This document shows, piece by piece, positions 1-6,729 of a DNA stretch of 16,850 nucleotides; position 1 is the stretch's first letter; the number at the start of each line of letters is the position of its first letter. This DNA comes from Acidimicrobiaceae bacterium (GTDB lineage Bacteria; Actinomycetota; Acidimicrobiia; Acidimicrobiales; Microtrichaceae), in assembly GCA_003514205.1 (NCBI GenBank), contig DORQ01000041.1:1-16850 (forward strand), given 5' to 3'. The notes beneath the pieces were generated by a model. That model had not been told where the DNA came from and searched no databases. It was given only the letters and a program-made list of their open reading frames with translations. The position numbers were made by a program, and so were the translations under genes.

Positions 1-1347
1 ATGCTCAGAGTGCTCGGAATGCACCGCGATGCAAATTCCGCATTGCGTGGCGAATCCTGCCGACAAATTGTGTCAGCGGCAGCTGCAGCGTGGGCAGAGG
101 CCGTTGAGCTTGGAGAGAACTTCGGCCTCCGAAATTCCCAGGTATCGGTTCTTGCACCGACCGGCACTATCAGTTTCATGATGGATGCGGACACGACTGG
201 GATCGAGCCCGATCTCGGCCTTGTTAAGCGGAAGAAGCTGGTTGGTGGCGGCACCATGTCCATTGTTAACCGGACTGTGCCGCGTGCCTTGGAGCAGCTC
301 GGATATAGCCCAACCGAGGTCGATGCGATCGTCGCCTACGTGGACGAGAACCACTCGGTACTGGGTGCACCAGCGCTGCGAACTGAGCACCTTCCAGTGT
401 TTGCTTGTTCGATGGGCGACAACATCGTCGAGCCCAAAGGCCATCTCCTCATGATGGCCGCCGTTCAACCGTTTCTCTCTGGTGCAATCTCAAAGACGGT
501 GAATACCCCCGAGTCGACCACGATTGAGGAAGTCGAGCAGATCTACATCGATGGATGGAAACTCGGCCTCAAGGCAGTTGCTATCTATCGAGATAACTGC
601 AAGGTGGGTCAACCACTCTCCACCGGTCCAGTTGATGGCGATAGTGGCGGCGTCGACAGCTCGGTTACTGCCGTGGCCCCAGTTATTCAGGTGGTCGAGC
701 GGATTGTGCACCAACCGGTCCGAGAGAGACTGCCACGGTCGCGACGATCACGGACATTCGAATTTCGGGTTGCGGATTGCAAGGGATTCGTCACAGTCGG
801 GGAGTACGACGACGGACGCCCAGGTGAGCTCTTTGTTCGAGTTTCCAAGCAAGGTTCGACCCTTGCCGGGATCATGGATGCTTTCGCTATTGCGGTGAGC
901 CACGGCCTGCAATATGGCGTCCCACTCCAGGCCTACGTTCAAGCATTCGTGGGCATGCGGTTTGAGCCAGCTGGAATGACAGATGACCCAGAGGTACGAA
1001 TCGCCAACTCCTTGATGGACTATCTGTTCCGGCGACTTGCAATGGACTATCTCACGGCCGATGACCGTGCTTCGCTTGGCATTCTCGGTATCTCCGAGCG
1101 CTTACAACAGACGCTTCCAGGAGTCGAAGAGGCCACGACGCCAACCACACAAGGTCTCGATGTTCGGGCAGACCCACCATCACCCCACATCGACGAGGCG
1201 CAACTGACGGAAGTCCCCCAGAGCAACCTCCCCAATGAGCGCCGGCGAAGTGATGCGCCGCTGTGCATGCAATGTGGCGTCGGAATGGTGAGGGCGGGTT
1301 CCTGTTACGTTTGCCAAGAATGCGGCGCTACGAGTGGGTGCTCGTAG
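1..1347 (+). CDS. nrdJ: Vitamin B12-dependent ribonucleoside-diphosphate reductase, C-terminal part (5' end outside window)
   Basis: Class II (adenosylcobalamin) ribonucleotide reductase, a cytoplasmic enzyme that makes deoxyribonucleotides for DNA synthesis. The 448 visible residues cover the end of the catalytic barrel: the phosphate-binding loop APTGTISFM (residues 52-60), the run H-LLMMAAVQPFLSGAISKTVN (148-168) and the barrel-closing AIYRDNCKVGQPL (194-206). A TSCPD-type domain follows (about 250-350), then a low-complexity linker and a C-terminal cysteine cluster (C422, C425, C435, C438, C441, C447). That cluster looks like a zinc ribbon or the redox tail known in this family. Full-length members are roughly 900-1000 residues, so about half of the protein lies upstream; the ATG at position 1 is an internal Met, not the start. 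The reading frame is intact to a TAG stop that sits inside a stem-loop. No nrdR or second reductase subunit is visible. Confidence 0.93.
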   Translation: MLRVLGMHRDANSALRGESCRQIVSAAAAAWAEAVELGENFGLRNSQVSVLAPTGTISFMMDADTTGIEPDLGLVKRKKLVGGGTMSIVNRTVPRALEQLGYSPTEVDAIVAYVDENHSVLGAPALRTEHLPVFACSMGDNIVEPKGHLLMMAAVQPFLSGAISKTVNTPESTTIEEVEQIYIDGWKLGLKAVAIYRDNCKVGQPLSTGPVDGDSGGVDSSVTAVAPVIQVVERIVHQPVRERLPRSRRSRTFEFRVADCKGFVTVGEYDDGRPGELFVRVSKQGSTLAGIMDAFAIAVSHGLQYGVPLQAYVQAFVGMRFEPAGMTDDPEVRIANSLMDYLFRRLAMDYLTADDRASLGILGISERLQQTLPGVEEATTPTTQGLDVRADPPSPHIDEAQLTEVPQSNLPNERRRSDAPLCMQCGVGMVRAGSCYVCQECGATSGCS

Positions 1348-1350
1348 CGC
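1325..1350 (+). terminator. Stem-loop spanning the nrdJ stop codon
   Basis: A perfect 10-bp inverted repeat, GCGCTACGAG (1325-1334) and CTCGTAGCGC (1341-1350), with a 6-base loop TGGGTG. The TAG stop of nrdJ (1345-1347) is in the 3' arm. No T-run follows, so it is not a classical intrinsic terminator. It could be a U-tract-less terminator or a 3'-end stabiliser of the nrdJ mRNA. The structure is certain from sequence; its role is inferred. Confidence 0.5.
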
Positions 1351-1472
1351 ATTCTGGATCCGATGCCTCGACGTCGCCAAGGCGCGTGAGGGGCTGGACC
1401 TTTTGTCGTGAAGCCAGTTTGTGCCAGTGTGTCGGGAATGGCGACCCATCCACGATGTGATTCTGGCTCGGT

Positions 1473-2345
1473 ATGAGCGACAGCGTTCACGCCTCTCAGG
1501 AACTGATGGTGTCAGCGTTCGATGAGCTCTGGGGGCTATTCGACCTGGTGGGTAGATCGCTGAGCGAGTCTGATTGGGCGCTGCCCACGCGCCTCCCAAC
1601 CTGGACCATTCATGATGTGTTCGCCCACCTCATTGGCACTGAACAGATGATGGCGGGAGTTGCTGTTCCGTCTGCACCGCCGATGGATTCGACAGCCTCT
1701 GCTGCGCACATCCGAAACGAGATCGGCTCCACAAACGAGGCATGGGTGAAGTCTCGACGCGGATTGTTGCCTTCTGAGCTTCTTGAGGACTTCAGCAGGG
1801 TCACCGCCGCCCGGATGGCAACCCTGCGGGCAATGCGTATGGAAGCGTTGAACGAGGAAGCGTGGACACCGATTGGGGTCGAAACCTTCGGTCGACTTCT
1901 GAGAATCCGGGTCTTTGACGTTTGGGTACACGCCCTTGATGTCACATCTGCGCTTCAGGAGTACCACGACGAATTCTGGATTGGACCTGATGGCGTGTTG
2001 AACAGCTTCAGGATCGCCACTGCGCTCGCAGTCGACGAGATGGCGGAGAGTCTGAGCTTCGTGGTTGGCAAACGCGTCGGGGCCCGACTTGGAACTTCGG
2101 TGGCGTTTCGAATTGAGGGCACCAGTGCTCGCCGTTTGGATGTTGTTGTGGAGGGACGAGCACGGCTGGTCTCCCACGCTGTGGCGCGTCCAACGGCCAC
2201 GCTGACGTTGGATGCCGGGACGCTCGGAGCCCTCTTTAGTAGCAGGGTCGCAGTCCACTCTGTCCTAGAGAGCGGTCGACTCAGCCTTGACGGTGACGTA
2301 GCACTTGCGCGGGCAGTTGCAGAGAATCTGGGCTTTGTGCTCTGA
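1473..2345 (+). CDS. Maleylpyruvate isomerase family (DinB-like, mycothiol-associated) protein
   Basis: A 290-residue protein with two parts. The N-terminal four-helix DinB/MDMPI-type domain (about 11-160) contains the typical LPTWTIHDVFAHL stretch with H52, and the second metal-site motif RVFDVWVHALDV with D149 and H153. In characterised mycothiol-dependent enzymes of this superfamily the metal ligands are His, Glu and His. Here Asp replaces Glu, as is common in the actinobacterial subgroup of unknown substrate. The C-terminal part (about 180-290) resembles the SCP2-like domain that often follows, ending in SGRLSLDGDVALAR and a hydrophobic tail. It probably acts in the cytoplasm in thiol-dependent isomerisation or detoxification, but the substrate is unknown. 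ATG 1473 has no strong ribosome-binding site, and Met12 (1506) is an alternative start. The next gene is convergent, so it appears monocistronic. Confidence 0.8.
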   Translation: MSDSVHASQELMVSAFDELWGLFDLVGRSLSESDWALPTRLPTWTIHDVFAHLIGTEQMMAGVAVPSAPPMDSTASAAHIRNEIGSTNEAWVKSRRGLLPSELLEDFSRVTAARMATLRAMRMEALNEEAWTPIGVETFGRLLRIRVFDVWVHALDVTSALQEYHDEFWIGPDGVLNSFRIATALAVDEMAESLSFVVGKRVGARLGTSVAFRIEGTSARRLDVVVEGRARLVSHAVARPTATLTLDAGTLGALFSSRVAVHSVLESGRLSLDGDVALARAVAENLGFVL

Positions 2346-2390
2346 GCCTGTCGTCGCTCACCGCGCTCAGTGGCGCTGTCCGCGTGCCTG

Positions 2391-2420
2391 GCTTGGCTTG
2401 GCGTGGCTTGGCTTGGCTTG
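2391..2420. repeat. GCTTG pentamer tandem repeat between convergent genes
   Basis: Six head-to-tail pentamers: GCTTG twice, one variant GCGTG, then GCTTG three times. Partial units flank them (CCTG before, GCCTA after). Directly beside it a 7-base direct repeat CTAGCCG occurs at 2423-2429 and 2433-2439; the second copy contains the stop of the SET gene. The tract lies in the 87-base gap between two convergent stop codons. It looks like a slippage-prone microsatellite; no function can be assigned. Confidence 0.85.
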
Positions 2421-2432
2421 GCCTAGCCGCAT

Positions 2433-2966
2433 CTAGCCGTTGAGCATTCCGCTCGAGTTCGGCACTGAGCGATTCAGGTCAATGATTTTGCGCTCAAGGT
2501 ACGAGGAGAAGTTGCCGCGATATCGCTGTTGCAGTTCAGGAATCATCCAATCGTTACCAGTCACCTTTGTTCGACATGATGGTGTCTGGCATTCGCACTC
2601 GAACTCGTCATACGCGTCGGAATCGCACATCGCATAGTCGAAGGTCAATTCTTCTCCAGCGGCGATGTCGCGCGTGGCTACGAGAAGAATATTGCCTTCG
2701 ACACCGAGATTGGGCTCGCAACTGTGATTGAAGAAGTCCGCTGGCTCGCTCGTTGGTAGGCAAACCATGAAGAGGTCCTCAGCGATCTGAAGCGAGTGCA
2801 CCTGTTGATCAATCGGCAGTTTGGAGAACTCGCGACGGCCCAAGACGTGGCCTCCGAATCCACTCACCACAGTGGACTGTGCGAGTGCCTGAGTGGTGAA
2901 AACACCCCGACCCTTGGCTCCAGCCGGACGAACTTCGGCCACGTCGATCAGCCAGGATTGCAGCAT
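2433..2966 (-). CDS. SET domain-containing protein-lysine methyltransferase
   Basis: A compact 177-residue SET protein, expected to transfer a methyl group from SAM to lysine in a protein target. The main SET motifs are present in order: GRGVF (19-23), the SAM/catalytic motif NHSCEPNL (80-87), and GEELTFDY (104-111) with the catalytic Tyr111. The post-SET cysteines are C124, C126 and C131, which with C83 can form the usual zinc site. Almost nothing lies outside SET and post-SET, as in the short bacterial family. No signal peptide is seen, so it should be cytoplasmic. The ATG start is supported by an AAGGGG ribosome-binding site (complement of 2972-2977) five bases upstream. It is divergent from carD across 198 bases. 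The substrate is unknown. Confidence 0.85.
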   Translation of the reverse strand: MLQSWLIDVAEVRPAGAKGRGVFTTQALAQSTVVSGFGGHVLGRREFSKLPIDQQVHSLQIAEDLFMVCLPTSEPADFFNHSCEPNLGVEGNILLVATRDIAAGEELTFDYAMCDSDAYDEFECECQTPSCRTKVTGNDWMIPELQQRYRGNFSSYLERKIIDLNRSVPNSSGMLNG

Positions 2967-2981
2967 TGATGCCCCTTCCGC

Positions 2982-2995
2982 TCCCGAATCCGGGA
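2982..2995. promoter_or_regulatory. Short inverted repeat upstream of the SET gene
   Basis: TCCCG (2982-2986) and CGGGA (2991-2995) form a 5-bp inverted repeat with a 4-base spacer, just upstream of the SET ribosome-binding site, in the shared SET/carD control region. It could be a small operator or 5'-UTR hairpin; the evidence is weak. The rest of 2967-3164 shows no convincing -35/-10 pair. Confidence 0.25.
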
Positions 2996-3150
2996 TACTC
3001 AGACGGCAGGTCCTTCGGCTGCCCGCGGAGAGGATACTTCACTTGAAGACATGCGAAGTCCTGTGGTTTGGGCAAAGATCCTCGCGAAGTGATTGGCTGA
3101 ACCCGCTGAAACGTGGCATCCTCGGTCCTTTACGCCCGAGTGCAGAGTCT

Positions 3151-3156
3151 GAGGAG
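3151..3156 (+). promoter_or_regulatory. Ribosome-binding site fixing the TTG start of carD
   Basis: GAGGAG lies eight bases upstream of TTG 3165. It supports TTG as the initiation codon and gives the protein the standard CarD N-terminus MFDVGDRVVYPHHG. No in-frame ATG fits as well. Confidence 0.75.
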
Positions 3157-3164
3157 ACCGAACC

Positions 3165-3641
3165 TTGTTCGATGTTGGAGATCGTGTTGTATACCCACAC
3201 CACGGAGCCGCAATTATCGTCAGCCGCGAGACTCGCGAATTCAATGGCGACAAGACCGACTACCTAGTGCTGAAAATGGCCCATGGTGACCTCACCCTCT
3301 CGGTTCCGGCCGACAAGGCCGAGGATGTGGGCATGAGACCACCGATCGGCAATGAAGAGGTTCAAGATCTCTTTGAGTTGCTCGGCAAGAAAGACATTCG
3401 TGAGCCAGCGAACTGGTCGCGCCGATTCAAAAACCACCAGGAGAAGCTGAAAAGCGGCGATGTCTACCAGGTGGCCGAGGTCGTTCGAAACCTCGCGCTT
3501 CGTGATCAGGCGAAGGGCCTTTCAGCTGGCGAGAAGTCCATGTTTGTGAAGGCACGCTCAGTTCTCGTGTCAGAGCTTTCCTTCGCGCTTGATGTGAGTG
3601 AAGAAGAGGCCCTCGGCCGAGTGCAGGCAACCCTGGCCTAA
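3165..3641 (+). CDS. carD: CarD family RNA polymerase-binding transcription regulator
   Basis: A 158-residue protein matching actinobacterial CarD along its length (about 160 residues). CarD binds the RNA polymerase beta subunit and the upstream edge of the promoter bubble, stabilising open complexes, notably at rRNA promoters. The N-terminal Tudor-like RNAP-interaction domain (about 1-60) starts VGDRVVYPHHGAA. The helical DNA-binding part contains W84 in ANWSRRFKNH, at the position of the tryptophan (W85 in Mycobacterium tuberculosis CarD) that wedges into the promoter bubble. It starts with TTG behind a good GAGGAG site. It is divergent from the SET gene and convergent with the epimerase gene. 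The well-known mycobacterial carD-ispD pairing is not kept here. Confidence 0.95.
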   Translation: MFDVGDRVVYPHHGAAIIVSRETREFNGDKTDYLVLKMAHGDLTLSVPADKAEDVGMRPPIGNEEVQDLFELLGKKDIREPANWSRRFKNHQEKLKSGDVYQVAEVVRNLALRDQAKGLSAGEKSMFVKARSVLVSELSFALDVSEEEALGRVQATLA

Positions 3642-3653
3642 CGGCCTCGCTCA

Positions 3654-3696
3654 CGCCGGCCCTGCTTCTTCCCTCAGCCTGAGGAGGCCTCCGGCG
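3654..3696. terminator. Putative bidirectional terminator between carD and the epimerase gene
   Basis: CGCCGG (3654-3659) can pair with CCGGCG (3691-3696). Between them lies a second hairpin, CCTCA-GCC-TGAGG (3672-3684). The element fills most of the 61-base gap between two convergent stop codons and would fold on either strand. There is no strong U-tract, so termination is inferred from position and structure. Confidence 0.45.
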
Positions 3697-3702
3697 AGAT
3701 TG

Positions 3703-4650
3703 CTACGCGTTGGGTACGAGTTGCTTGGCCCGCTCAGCGATCAACATCTCTGAGAGTACCTCGATCATTGGAGTTCTGTAGAGCTCGCCAAAGACCGCGC
3801 GAAGCCGAGTCGTGTCCGCAATTCGGTTCTGGTCGGCGTTGGGGGGAGCAAGAACATGCTCAAGCATCATCGGTTCGGCGAGCAGGCTCGAGATGAGCGC
3901 AACGAGTTCCAACGTGGTGACTCTGATGCCAGACGCAACATTGATCGGTGCTGAATAGCTGATCTTTCGCTCGATGGCCCGCACGAGATAGGTGACGAGG
4001 TCATTGACTGCGAGTAGGTCGCTGGCGGTTCGGCCATCATTGGGAATTCGAGCTGGTTGTTTGTTGCTCGCTGCCGAGATGAGGCCAGCTACCTGTGCGC
4101 CGGAACGATGATCTGTTGGCTGGCCCGTACCAAAGACCTCAAAGGGTCGCAGCAACAGGACCGGAAGTCCATAGGCGTGGCGGTAACTCATCACCATGGC
4201 TTCGCCAGCCAGCTTGGATGCGGCGTAGGGCTCCTGGGGCAGCGGGGTCAGCCCCTCATGGGTGGGAGTCGCCGGGTTCGCCCCGTACACCGAACCGCTG
4301 GACATACAGATGAGGTGCGCGTTGTTGGCGCTCATAGCTGCCTCAGCCACATACGCGCTGCCCAGAGCGTTGATCTCGAAGGTCTCCGCTGGATTCGAAT
4401 AGGCAATCGCTGGGTGAGTGACGCCTGCGAGGTGGACAATGCAGTCAACGTCCTGGGTCACGTCGCTCAGCAGACCTCGGTCCAACACCGATCCGCCGAC
4501 GTACTCGACGCCGTCCACCTCGGAACTGATTCCATTGGGGAGACCGGAACCATCGTCGAGGACCCGAATCGAGTGGTTCGGGTTGGTGCGAAGTCGTGTG
4601 CAGAGATGCGTTCCAATGAACCCAGCTCCGCCAGTAATGAGTAACTGCAT
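3703..4650 (-). CDS. NAD-dependent epimerase/dehydratase (extended SDR, sugar-nucleotide type)
   Basis: A 315-residue extended short-chain dehydrogenase/reductase, probably acting on a nucleotide sugar for cell-wall or surface-glycan synthesis. The NAD-binding motif TGGAGFIG is at residues 6-13, an HLAG motif follows, a catalytic serine region SSGSVYG is at about 117-123, and YAASK gives catalytic Tyr142 and Lys146. The C-terminal half (RPFEVFGTGQ onward) is the substrate domain. The closest named types are UDP-glucose 4-epimerase and related enzymes; the exact sugar cannot be told. I chose ATG 4650 because it puts the Rossmann motif at the N-terminus and has AGGA five bases upstream. A longer form from 4695 (15 extra residues, AGAGGG upstream) is possible but would almost reach the divergent lipoprotein gene. 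Confidence 0.85.
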   Translation of the reverse strand: MQLLITGGAGFIGTHLCTRLRTNPNHSIRVLDDGSGLPNGISSEVDGVEYVGGSVLDRGLLSDVTQDVDCIVHLAGVTHPAIAYSNPAETFEINALGSAYVAEAAMSANNAHLICMSSGSVYGANPATPTHEGLTPLPQEPYAASKLAGEAMVMSYRHAYGLPVLLLRPFEVFGTGQPTDHRSGAQVAGLISAASNKQPARIPNDGRTASDLLAVNDLVTYLVRAIERKISYSAPINVASGIRVTTLELVALISSLLAEPMMLEHVLAPPNADQNRIADTTRLRAVFGELYRTPMIEVLSEMLIAERAKQLVPNA

Positions 4651-4742
4651 ACCTGTCCTATCGGACGCTCCTTGAGCCTGTTGAGCCCTAGTCATGCGAG
4701 CCCTCTACAGTGGTAGCCGTGTTGGCTCCGAACCCATCGAGA

Positions 4743-5570
4743 ATGACCCCGACCAGTCGATGGCCCCGCCGTCGACGATGGTGGGCGGTGGCAGCGTCAC
4801 TGCTGTGTAGTGGCGCACTTCTCACGGGATGTGCCTCTGATTGGGACACCGAGGCAATCAACAATGGGGCCGACTCCGAGGTCATCACCTACGGATCGGA
4901 TGCCAAGGGGGTCACGGCGAGCCTTGCTGCGCTCCTTGGGGCAGAGGAAGTCACACTTAACGAGTGGTCTCCGACCAAGAAGGAGGCGGGGTGCGCTGCA
5001 GAACGGATCGTCCGGCGCGTTGGGGTCGAGCGTCTCAACGCACTTGGATACGCTCCCAACGATGCGTCTCTCAAGCTTGAATTCACCAGCGCCGAACGGA
5101 TTGCGGTTGCCAATATTCTGACGAATTGCATCGACTTTTCAAAGGGCTTCATCGGCCTGATCAGCTCCTACCGAAAGCTCGGGCTGACACAATCGGCGTG
5201 CATTACTGATGGCCTGCGTCGTGCCGGCCTATTCTCCGTCTTCGCGACCTCGCTGCTCGACGAAGCCCAGCCCGACCTCTTTGCGGCCGATTCGAATCTG
5301 GCACGCGGAATGGGCGAAGCAGTTGCCGTGTGCTTGACGATCGATGACCTACCGCCGAATGCACCGCTGCCTCGAATGCCAGGAATTTCCCAGCGCACCC
5401 CTGAGGTGGAGGCGCCTGTCCAAGACGACGATGGCGACCTGCCGCTGCTTGACCCCAGCACATTCGACCCAGCCGCTCCCACTACCACGTCTGACCCAAT
5501 TGATGATGTCGAACTTGACGGGATTGATCCGGACAGTCCCCTCGCCCCAAAGAGCCCCGCAGGGGCTTGA
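4743..5570 (+). CDS. Predicted lipoprotein of unknown function with duplicated Cys-x43/44-Cys unit
   Basis: A 275-residue exported protein. From ATG 4743 the N-terminus has a basic stretch (RWPRRRRWW), a hydrophobic core and a lipobox LLTGC, with the lipidated cysteine at residue 30. That predicts attachment to the outer face of the membrane. The mature part holds two similar helical units, each bounded by cysteines: C84 to C129 (44 residues between) and C153 to C197 (43 between). Each would fit one disulfide. The C-terminus is low-complexity, rich in Asp, Pro and Thr. I recognise no named family. Upstream in-frame GTG codons (4710, 4719) are alternative starts, but 4743 gives a normal signal length. 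The next gene, 108 bases on, is lgt, whose product modifies proteins of this kind. The paired-cysteine duplication is my reading of the sequence, not a known domain. Confidence 0.7.
   Translation: MTPTSRWPRRRRWWAVAASLLCSGALLTGCASDWDTEAINNGADSEVITYGSDAKGVTASLAALLGAEEVTLNEWSPTKKEAGCAAERIVRRVGVERLNALGYAPNDASLKLEFTSAERIAVANILTNCIDFSKGFIGLISSYRKLGLTQSACITDGLRRAGLFSVFATSLLDEAQPDLFAADSNLARGMGEAVAVCLTIDDLPPNAPLPRMPGISQRTPEVEAPVQDDDGDLPLLDPSTFDPAAPTTTSDPIDDVELDGIDPDSPLAPKSPAGA
5552..5568 (+). terminator. GC-rich hairpin at the end of the lipoprotein gene
   Basis: GAGCCCC (5552-5558) and GGGGCTT (5562-5568) form a seven-pair stem (one G-T) around a GCA loop. It touches the TGA stop (5568-5570). No T-run follows. 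It resembles the nrdJ end hairpin in placement. It may attenuate read-through into lgt, or may only reflect codon use in the Pro-Ala-Gly-Ala tail. Confidence 0.35.
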
Positions 5571-5678
5571 GCGAGCTCGTGAGGCATGGTGAACGGCCGT
5601 TGACCGAGTATCGTCGCGGGGTCCGCCTCGCAATCAGAGCAGCCTGAGCGTGAGAGCTGAGCTTTTGGGAGCATCCGA

Positions 5679-6716
5679 ATGAACGCACTGTTCGCCTCTA
5701 TACCGAGCCCGTCCTCCGACCAGCTTCCGTTCATTGGCGTGAAGTACTACGGCCTCATGATCGCCCTCGGTGTGCTGTGTGCTGTGTCGCTTGCCCGGCG
5801 CCGGTGGGGTGCCCGTGGGTTCGATCCTGACCAGGTAGCCGACATTGCCGTCTGGGCGGTTCCTGCGGGGCTCATTGGTGCCCGTCTGTACCACGTGATT
5901 ACTGATTGGAACTCACGATACTCGGGCAATTGGTGGCCCGATGTACTCCAGATTTGGAAAGGCGGGCTGGGAATCCCAGGCGGAATCTTCCTCGGAACTG
6001 TTGGCGGACTGCTCGCAGCGCGGCTGTATAAGGTTCGGGTCCCCGACATGATGGATGCCATGGCGCCAGCCATTCCGTTGGCTCAGGCGTTGGGTCGGCT
6101 TGGCAACTATTTCAACCAGGAACTCTACGGTCGACCCAGCACGTTGCCCTGGGCCGTGGAGATCGATCCCGTTCATCGTCAGCCACCTGAGATGGCTCAG
6201 TTCTCCACCTTTCACCCGACCTTCTTGTACGAGGGCTTGTGGAACATCGGGGTGATGTTGGTACTCATCGCGATCGACCGCACCCGTGTTCTCAAACGAG
6301 GAAAACTCTTCGCGCTCTACCTTGGCTTCTACTTCCTTGGCCGGCTCTGGGTTGAGTCGATCCGAATCGACAAGGCCTCTGAGTTGTTTGGCTTGCGAGT
6401 GAACACCGTGCTCTCACTCACAATGATTGTGGTGGCCACGGTCTGGTTTCTTGCAGGTGGGTTCAAACGCTCCGAGGAGGCTCGCACACAGGAGATTGCC
6501 GAGGATCAGGAGCGGATCGCTGCCGGGCTGATGAACTCAGCGAGCGGCGAGTCGGTGCCGTCACAGGACGCAGTTGCTGACGCTGCTGACAGTGCTGACA
6601 GTGCTGACAGTGCTGACGCTGCAGACGCTGTTGACACTGCAGACGCAGTTGCTGACGTTGCGGACGCTGCTGACACTGCTGAGTCCGGAACCTCAGGAGA
6701 GCCGACCTCTGAGTAG
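5679..6716 (+). CDS. lgt: Prolipoprotein diacylglyceryl transferase with Ala/Asp-rich C-terminal tail
   Basis: Lgt transfers diacylglycerol from phosphatidylglycerol to the lipobox cysteine of prolipoproteins at the cytoplasmic membrane. The 345-residue product has several hydrophobic segments between about 20 and 260, the family signature GRLGNYFNQELYG (139-151), the conserved GARLYHV (67-73), HPTFLYEG (179-186) and the late motif GRLWVESIR (221-229). Residues 1-263 match the usual Lgt core; the remaining 80 or so form an acidic, low-complexity tail of repeated Ala-Asp units (about 297-334), which is not part of the catalytic family and is expected on the cytoplasmic side. ATG 5679 has GGGAG seven bases upstream. 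The gene follows a predicted lipoprotein gene in the same direction. Confidence 0.95.
   Translation: MNALFASIPSPSSDQLPFIGVKYYGLMIALGVLCAVSLARRRWGARGFDPDQVADIAVWAVPAGLIGARLYHVITDWNSRYSGNWWPDVLQIWKGGLGIPGGIFLGTVGGLLAARLYKVRVPDMMDAMAPAIPLAQALGRLGNYFNQELYGRPSTLPWAVEIDPVHRQPPEMAQFSTFHPTFLYEGLWNIGVMLVLIAIDRTRVLKRGKLFALYLGFYFLGRLWVESIRIDKASELFGLRVNTVLSLTMIVVATVWFLAGGFKRSEEARTQEIAEDQERIAAGLMNSASGESVPSQDAVADAADSADSADSADAADAVDTADAVADVADAADTAESGTSGEPTSE
6585..6620 (+). repeat. 9-bp tandem repeat encoding the Ala-Asp-Ser tail of Lgt
   Basis: Three exact copies of GCTGACAGT (6585-6593, 6594-6602, 6603-6611) and one variant GCTGACGCT (6612-6620) lie within a longer degenerate GCNGAC-rich tract (about 6567-6680). 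The unit is a multiple of three, so copy-number changes would keep the frame and alter only the length of the acidic tail. Confidence 0.9.
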
Positions 6717-6729
6717 GACTCCCGCCGAT

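Noticed and set aside
1536..2258. 240-codon antisense open frame opposite the maleylpyruvate isomerase gene
   Set aside because: The protein is Arg/Pro/Cys-rich with no recognisable motif and lies fully opposite a well-supported gene; it is a codon-bias shadow.
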